Assembly (NCBI GenBank): GCA_000416005.1
Contig: KE356563.1
Location: forward strand, 142,560-160,581
Direction of reading: 5' to 3'
DNA: 18,022 bases
Origin: Haloquadratum sp. J07HQX50
GTDB lineage: Archaea; Halobacteriota; Halobacteria; Halobacteriales; Haloferacaceae
Shown: in pieces, positions 13,212-18,022 of the stretch
How the letters are laid out: each line of letters opens with the position of its first letter
How positions within the stretch are numbered: position 1 is the first letter of the stretch
Program-made: the position numbers and the translations under genes
The notes under the pieces: model-generated
The model's database searches: none
What the model was told of the DNA's origin: nothing
Seen by the model: only the letters and a program-made list of their open reading frames with translations

Positions 13212-14390
13212 ATGCGAGAGCAGATCCCTCCACACGATCGGCGGACAGCCTGGACACGACGGAATGTCCTCGCCGCAGTCGGTGCCGGAATGTCGACCAC
13301 GCTCGCTGGTTGTACGAGCACTGGGCCCGCTCCTGATCCCGGCCCGGCGCTGATCTCGTCGTGGCCACCCGAGACGGATGCCGAAGCGGTTGTGACCCGG
13401 TCTGTTTACCACGGTTGGCTGTCGCAGGTCGAACCCTCGTTTCGCGAGCGAACTGGTGCCAAGATCCGAAACTTGGGCGATCCTATCCAGTGGGACGTTC
13501 ACCGCGACACTGACCCGCTGTCGGGCAGCGTCATCGCTCCCGTTATCGACCGTGTTCCAGACCTCCGAAACAAAGAGGGACCAACTGAGGCAATCGATGT
13601 TGTCGACGTCCGTCCCGGGTGGCTGGAGATGGGCATCGAGAACGATCTCGTCGCATCACTCCCGACTGAGCAGATGCCTGCTTGGGAGAACCTCCCCGAC
13701 GAACTCCAGGATGGGCCTCACCGGCAAGATGGTCGAACGTGTGGGATTCCGACAGTGAAAATCCTCTCGGCGCTCGTCTACAACACTGACGTTTTTCAGT
13801 CGGCGCCCGACTCGTGGGAAGTGTTGTGGAACAAGGCACACCGAGGGAACGTCGTCCTCGGTGGCGGATACTGGGATATGCCACTCATCGCAGCGCTCTA
13901 CACTGGACAGGACCCGCGAGATCCTACCGATTTTGAGGCCGTCGGTGAAGCGCTCAAGACGCTCCGCGAGCAGGCCGGGTCGCTCTCGACGCCCTTGGAG
14001 GCGTTCGAAGCCGTCACGACAGGCGATGCGGAGGTCGGATTGATGCGGCAGTCAACGGTGTTCCAGGCCCGGTTCAAGCGCGGTGCGGCAGTCGATTACA
14101 CCGTCCCGAGCGAGGGTGCTGTCTACAAGTGCTTCTATCACTTGATTCCGAAGACTGCACCGAACCCGATGGCAGCACTCAGCCTCGTCAATTGGCTCGC
14201 CCGTCCGGAGGCATCAGACCCGCTGTTCAGGCGGGAAGGCGTCGTACCCGCGGTTGACGCCAGTTCGCATCTTCCAGAAGACATAAGATCTTACCTTCGA
14301 TGGGATAATGAGTGGACGTTGCATAATATTTTCCCGCTCTCAGAGGAACTGAGCGTGGCTTACGGTGAACAGCTCCGCAACGTGTTCTAA
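13212..14390 (+). CDS. Tat-exported substrate-binding lipoprotein, PotD-like (ABC transporter)
   Basis: The product is 392 residues. The N-terminus has the twin-arginine signal WTRRNVL (14-20), a hydrophobic stretch and the lipobox LAGC with Cys34, so it is exported folded by Tat and lipid-anchored outside the membrane, as usual in haloarchaea. The mature part looks like the spermidine/putrescine (PotD/PotF) class of extracellular solute-binding proteins: ALVYNTDVFQSAPDSWEVLW in the middle, EVGLMRQSTVFQARF, and the late segment ALSLVNWLARPEAS. The ligand could be a polyamine, a small amino compound or, as in related proteins, something else; it cannot be read off. No permease or ATPase gene lies within this window on either side, so it is an orphan binding protein here. 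Its stop overlaps by three bases the stop of a doubtful minus-strand ORF. Confidence 0.85.
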   Translation: MREQIPPHDRRTAWTRRNVLAAVGAGMSTTLAGCTSTGPAPDPGPALISSWPPETDAEAVVTRSVYHGWLSQVEPSFRERTGAKIRNLGDPIQWDVHRDTDPLSGSVIAPVIDRVPDLRNKEGPTEAIDVVDVRPGWLEMGIENDLVASLPTEQMPAWENLPDELQDGPHRQDGRTCGIPTVKILSALVYNTDVFQSAPDSWEVLWNKAHRGNVVLGGGYWDMPLIAALYTGQDPRDPTDFEAVGEALKTLREQAGSLSTPLEAFEAVTTGDAEVGLMRQSTVFQARFKRGAAVDYTVPSEGAVYKCFYHLIPKTAPNPMAALSLVNWLARPEASDPLFRREGVVPAVDASSHLPEDIRSYLRWDNEWTLHNIFPLSEELSVAYGEQLRNVF

Positions 14391-14656
14391 GCGACAACTC
14401 TTTCGAGGGCGTCGACGAGTTGACTCAGGAGCAGCGGTGTATTCAGGTTTTCAATTCCCCAGGCTGGGGGGATTCCCGCAGAATCATTATCTGAACCAAT
14501 GAAACCATAATCACGGACGACACAGCACATGTCGGCCTCAGGCGATTGATAGGCGTCGATCGTCATTATCAGTAAGAGAGCACTGTATTCGCCGCTCGCA
14601 AGCCGTAGCATACAAGATACATGTGAAATCAGTGTTACTGACGCCTGCAGATACAA
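14387..14656 (-). CDS. Doubtful small hypothetical protein
   Basis: The frame has 89 codons; a shorter version from the ATG at internal residue 31 starts MTIDAYQSPEADMCCVVRD. The last ~45 residues (IPPAWGIENLNTPLLLSQLV and DALERVVA) have the look of real haloarchaeal protein, the first 30 do not. It converges with the lipoprotein gene and the two stop codons overlap (CTAA). It may be a small gene, the remnant of a larger one, or a chance frame. I recognise no family. Confidence 0.35.
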   Translation of the reverse strand: MYLQASVTLISHVSCMLRLASGEYSALLLIMTIDAYQSPEADMCCVVRDYGFIGSDNDSAGIPPAWGIENLNTPLLLSQLVDALERVVA

Positions 14657-15059
14657 AAATCGCTAACATGGCGGGTTTCGGACAGCAAACAGTCACCGTG
14701 TCCGATCTGTGGCGTTTGTGAAGTCGTCTCCAGTCCACAGACTGTTCAATAGCCCCCCCGCGGGCGCTTGGTTGCTGTGACGTATCTGTACTAAAGAACA
14801 ACGCGAGTACCGCGGGCCACCGTGCCCGTGAAGCGCGTCAACAGAATGGCCTCGCGAGTGTTTCGCCAAGCGCAAACGGATGCAGAAAGCCAATCAGACT
14901 GCGTTCGAGACAGTTGTGCAAACTGAAGAACGCGACTCCGTTCAGGATTGCCTGCACACCGTTTCGCCGAAAGTAGTCAAATGGGTCTCGCAGTTCACGG
15001 ATCCGCTCATTGTCTTTGAATAGCTCAAGGATATACGAGACTGCATTGATTGTGGAACG
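14657..15059. other. Gap with a possible gene fragment
   Basis: No firm gene. A minus frame (14838-15104) encodes ELFKDNERIRELRDPFDYFR and onward to a stop at 14838 and has protein-like composition. However, its N-terminus runs antisense into the tnpB relic, so if real it is a fragment cut by that insertion. Overlapping short minus frames at 14538-14893 look random. Confidence 0.3.
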
Positions 15060-15546
15060 CGTATGAACCGTCGCTTCCACTTGCTGCCGTTCGCTGGACT
15101 GCAAGAAATGGTGTCAGAGAAAGCTACGTGGGTCGGAATTCCGTCTGACGAGGCCGACCCTGAGTACACGAGCCAGCGATGTCAGAGAACAGAGTGCCAA
15201 CACACAAGCCGAGCAGCCCGAGATGAAGACCGTTCAAGTGCCAGCAGTGCGAGCTCCAAGGCCACAGTAACAAGAAGGCGTGTGTCGTGCAGAATTGGTT
15301 CGAAAACCAAGAGACTGAGAGTGTGCCGTCTCTCGACATTTTTCGATGATAAAGAAGATGACGGGCAGCATCGGAAGTTGTGGAGACGTTGAATCTCACG
15401 GAGTGATTTTCGCTTCGGGCGTTCACCCACACGGAGCGTCGGCACAAGACTCTCAGAGTCAAGCGCAGGAGGAATTAGACTCCGTTGCCTCGGCAGTACA
15501 GGACTAAATACGGACGTCCCGCGCACGGTGGCGCGGGGTAGTTCAC
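15060..15546 (+). pseudogene. tnpB (IS200/IS605, IS1341-type) C-terminal relic with right end
   Basis: The plus strand reads RMNRRFHLLPFAGLQEMVSE, then EADPEYTSQRCQRTECQHTS: the segment before and including the first half of the TnpB zinc ribbon. After an indel near 15215 it continues in another frame as FKCQQCELQGHSNKKACVVQ, the second half of the ribbon and the place of the RuvC-III motif. The catalytic Asp expected there is not present (HSNKKA). Downstream the sequence is degraded up to a hairpin at 15518-15537 and GTAGTTCAC, which resembles the right end of such elements. No N-terminal part remains, so it is inactive. Confidence 0.7.
15518..15537 (+). repeat. Right-end hairpin of the tnpB relic
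   Basis: CCCGCGC (15518-15524) and GCGCGGG (15531-15537) pair perfectly around ACGGTG. Such G/C-rich hairpins mark the right ends of haloarchaeal tnpB elements and the scaffold end of their guide RNAs. Confidence 0.6.
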
Positions 15547-15784
15547 ATCTATGACTTCGTTATTCGCTCCCATGAACGTCAGGACGGTCTCTTTCTAGTC
15601 TGCATCTAATAGGTCGCTATCCGAATCCGTCATTTGATGGCGTGATAATCGCTATTGGTGTGAGCCGGATTCTAAGCCAATCATCTCTCACATTGTAACC
15701 GCTTGTGGCAGGACCGCGAGTGCAAGAGCGGTGAGTTAGGCTCGTCAAAATTCACGCTTCCGGTCACGAGACGGGACCACACAG
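15547..15784. other. Intergenic upstream of the aminopeptidase
   Basis: About 240 bases with no open frame of coding character and no RNA gene that I can see. If the neighbouring tnpB end still made a guide RNA, its guide would be the first bases of this segment. Confidence 0.4.
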
Positions 15785-15792
15785 TTTTTGAT
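15785..15792 (+). promoter_or_regulatory. TATA-like box of the aminopeptidase gene
   Basis: The sequence tttttgat is centred about 26 bases before the ATG at 15815. It supports a leaderless mRNA starting at MDPRI and argues against the in-frame ATGs at 15791 and 15809. Confidence 0.4.
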
Positions 15793-15814
15793 GTCAGGCG
15801 GTTGTCCCATGGGT

Positions 15815-16909
15815 ATGGACCCCAGAATCGAAGATCACGCCGAGGTAATCGTTGACCACTCTGTCGACGTGAGGCCGGACGATGAAGTAATCGTCAGCGG
15901 TCACCCGGTCGCGGAGGATCTGGTAGCAGCAATCGTGCGTCTGTGCGGCAAACGCGGAGCCAACGTCACGACGACGCTTCGAACCTCGCAGGTCAGTGCT
16001 GCCTACAAGCGCGCGATTGACGTCGACGACATCTCGCTGTCAGAGGTTTCGCTAGCGATGGTTGAGGCCGCCGATGTCTACATTGGCATCAGCGCCGACA
16101 CCAATACCCACGAGAGCGGCGATATCGACCCAGACAAAAATGCCGCGATGGCACAGGCAAACAAGCCGATTCAGGAGACGTATTTAAACAAACGGTGGGT
16201 CGGGACACAATACCCTGCCCCAGGCAACGCACAGGATGCCGAGATGTCGACGGCGACATACGAGTCGTTCGTTTGGGACGCGATCAACAAAGACTGGGCA
16301 GCAGTCAGAGAGCACCAACAGCAACTCGTTGATCTTCTTGATCCTGCCAAGGAGGTTCGGATCGTCTCCGGAGATACAACCGATATCCGCATGTCGATCG
16401 CGGGCAACCCAGCGCAGAACGACTATGCCGAGCGGAATCTCCCGGGTGGGGAAGTTTTCACCGCTCCAGTGCCAAACAGCGTCAACGGCGAGGTAGTGTT
16501 CGACAAGCCGCTGATGGCTCAGGGACGGGAGATACAGGACGTCCGGTTGCGCTTCGAGGGCGGCGAGGTGATCGAACATGCTGCCGCAAAGAACGAAGAC
16601 GTACTCGCAGCCGTCTTAGACACCGACGCTGGCGCCCGCCGGTTGGGCGAACTCGGGATTGGTATGAACCGGGATATCGACCAGTTTAGTTACAATATGC
16701 TGTTTGACGAGAAAATGGGAGACACCGTTCACATGGCGCTCGGACGGGCCTACGAGGACACTGTCGGCGAGGACAACGAGCAAAACGAGAGTGCAGTACA
16801 CATGGATATGATCGTCGACATGAGCGACCAGTCCCGCATCGAAGTCGATGGCGAGGTCATCCAGCGGGACGGCCGGTTCCAGTTTGAGGCGGGATTCGAG
16901 GCCGATTGA
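15815..16909 (+). CDS. M29-family metallo-aminopeptidase
   Basis: The product is 364 residues from the ATG at 15815, the usual length for haloarchaeal M29 enzymes, which begin MDPRIxxHAxxIVDHS just like this one. In-frame upstream starts at 15788, 15791 and 15809 exist but overlap the probable TATA box. The metal-binding set is complete: Glu213 in LPGGEVFTAP, Glu279 in GELGIGMN, His306 in TVHMALGRAY, and His329 and Asp331 in HMDMI. Tyr313 follows in the conserved AY pair. Members of this family (AmpS/AmpT/PepS) are cytoplasmic, dimeric, two-metal (Co/Zn) enzymes that trim N-terminal residues from peptides, probably for peptide recycling. No partner gene is adjacent, and the tnpB relic ends about 270 bases upstream. 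Confidence 0.9.
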   Translation: MDPRIEDHAEVIVDHSVDVRPDDEVIVSGHPVAEDLVAAIVRLCGKRGANVTTTLRTSQVSAAYKRAIDVDDISLSEVSLAMVEAADVYIGISADTNTHESGDIDPDKNAAMAQANKPIQETYLNKRWVGTQYPAPGNAQDAEMSTATYESFVWDAINKDWAAVREHQQQLVDLLDPAKEVRIVSGDTTDIRMSIAGNPAQNDYAERNLPGGEVFTAPVPNSVNGEVVFDKPLMAQGREIQDVRLRFEGGEVIEHAAAKNEDVLAAVLDTDAGARRLGELGIGMNRDIDQFSYNMLFDEKMGDTVHMALGRAYEDTVGEDNEQNESAVHMDMIVDMSDQSRIEVDGEVIQRDGRFQFEAGFEAD

Positions 16910-18022
16910 CGATCGCCATCGCTCTCTGGTCGCTCGCCTCGCTAAGCCGGACCGTGAGATGTGCGATGATAAAAAACGACGATCTAGCTTAGCCGCGATG
17001 ATATTCAAAAGTGTCTCGCGATCGGAATCAGGTTATCGCTGAGCGAAGAAGTGAACTCGGACATTGTTCTTTTCCTTCGAGATTCTCCAAGTGGACCCGG
17101 CGGCATCAGCTGTACTGACGATAACGACCACTACTGAATCCGCGTTCCCAAAGAGGAGATACAGCGCTTAGGGGATGGCATGCCCCACGATGCGTATTAT
17201 CATCAGTTGTGGAAACGATGTTATTCGATATCAGCGGAGCGGAATACTCACCAGGCTGGTGATGATCCGTTCATCGACCCGCCACCACGAAGTGCTCAGA
17301 CCGCGGTGAAATGATTGGAAAAAACGGCGCCTGACCAATATCATAAGGCTGGGGAAGTTGTCTTATCGCATGACTGACGCCATCATTATGCCAAGCGCGT
17401 GTGAGCAAATCAGATTACGAGCCGGCGTAGATAAATAGAGGTTGGAGGACGGAGTTCACTTCGAGCAACCGAATACCTGAACGAACCGACCGGTGAGGTA
17501 TAACCGGTGTCATCAGTTCGGGTGTTTCTGATTGTGTGGGTCTAATCAAACTCGCATCGACGAATACAGAACGAAAGACCTGCTAAGCCAGATAACACGG
17601 TCATTCCTGTCGTTAGTCTGCCCAGAATGACAGCGACAGATAACGACGACTGAAACGGCTCTTGGACGTTTTAATCTCTCAACCACAGAGTCAGATATGT
17701 TCCGGTTATCCGCTTCAGATGCCGAGTTATACTGGTATCCGAGTAAAGTCACGGCCGCTATAGAGTTGATATAGGTGACTCTGTGTGTATACGGAGCCGA
17801 TACCATCGCTGTCGACGTTCGTTCGGTGTTCGTCTCCTCTCACTAGCTCTGGTGCTTGAGCAGATCTCTGATAGCTCACCGCTATGTGAGAAATCCTGGT
17901 AATGATTAACCCGGTTACCAATCACACCACCGATTTTTGACTGAGATCGCTCTCTGAACAATCATTTTATGTATCGTTGGAATGAGTATAACGGAGTGGT
18001 TGGAACGCTGATTCAAGCCCTC
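16910..18022. other. 1.1-kb stretch without a recognisable gene
   Basis: Short minus frames (17546-17806, 17727-17921, 17758-17961) overlap one another, have no start signals and match no family I know. Small sequence features are the palindrome GGCATGCC inside a GGGG/CCCC dyad at 17171-17186, and ACCGGTG repeated at 17489-17495 and 17503-17509 (14-base spacing, each containing the palindrome ACCGGT). I see no tnpB motif, RNA gene or CRISPR repeat. It may hold the promoter of a gene beyond the right edge. Confidence 0.45.

Noticed and set aside
14838..15104. 88-codon minus-strand frame with protein-like composition
   Set aside because: Its start lies antisense within the tnpB relic and it has no family match; it is at best a cut fragment, so it is mentioned only in the gap entry.
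17546..17961. Three overlapping minus-strand frames near the right end
   Set aside because: They are mutually overlapping, without start signals or motifs.
1..18022. tRNA, rRNA and CRISPR arrays
   Set aside because: TTCGAA/TTCGAATC-like strings were inspected as possible T-loops but lack acceptor-stem partners; no regularly spaced repeats and no rRNA-like sequence were seen.

Overview
The window looks like chromosomal DNA of an extremely halophilic archaeon (class Halobacteria). The proteins are acidic. Several genes appear to start at or within a few bases of a predicted transcription start, with a TATA-like box about 26 bases upstream. The substrate-binding lipoprotein carries a twin-arginine signal and lipobox. 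Degraded IS200/IS605-type tnpB ends of haloarchaeal style are scattered throughout. The modest G+C by eye, the low coding density and a capC-capB pair would fit Haloquadratum or a relative, but that placement is inference and was not tested.

Layout, left to right. Bases 1-203 (minus) hold the N-terminus of a CbiM-type cobalt/nickel transport protein that runs off the edge. A hypothetical membrane protein (769-1593, plus) and a multi-pass membrane protein (minus, about 1793/1890-2639) converge on a 200-base tnpB relic. This relic's right end supplies the stop codon of the first gene, and the second gene appears frameshifted near its C-terminus. Next come a gene-poor stretch with another relic, a complete SDR oxidoreductase (3426-4154, minus), a small two-helix membrane protein (4694-4960, minus) and a larger tnpB relic (5301-5770, minus). 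A dual-specificity phosphatase (5841-6275) and a four-helix membrane protein (6527-6955) follow on the plus strand. After another relic is an acidic protein (7788-8483) whose last ~48 residues are almost entirely Gly, Ala, Ser and Cys.

The clearest functional unit is 9579-11977. A CapC/PgsC-type membrane protein built as an internal tandem duplication is followed, 2 bases later, by a CapB/PgsB-type Mur-ligase-like enzyme. Together these should form the core of a poly-gamma-glutamate capsule synthase. No capA or capD homologue is adjacent. A small HExxH membrane protein (12367-12888, minus) converges on this unit.

The right part has an orphan Tat-exported PotD-like solute-binding lipoprotein (13212-14390), a doubtful small minus-strand ORF, another frameshifted tnpB relic ending in a hairpin (about 15060-15546, plus), an M29-family aminopeptidase (15815-16909), and about 1.1 kb with no recognisable gene.

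Overall this is a gene-sparse, IS-scarred region of mostly single genes. The points most worth checking are the duplicated CapC, the Gly/Ala/Cys-tailed protein, and the repeated survival of only the 3' ends of tnpB elements. In TnpB systems those ends are where the guide (omega/reRNA) RNA is encoded. No rRNA, tRNA or CRISPR array was seen.
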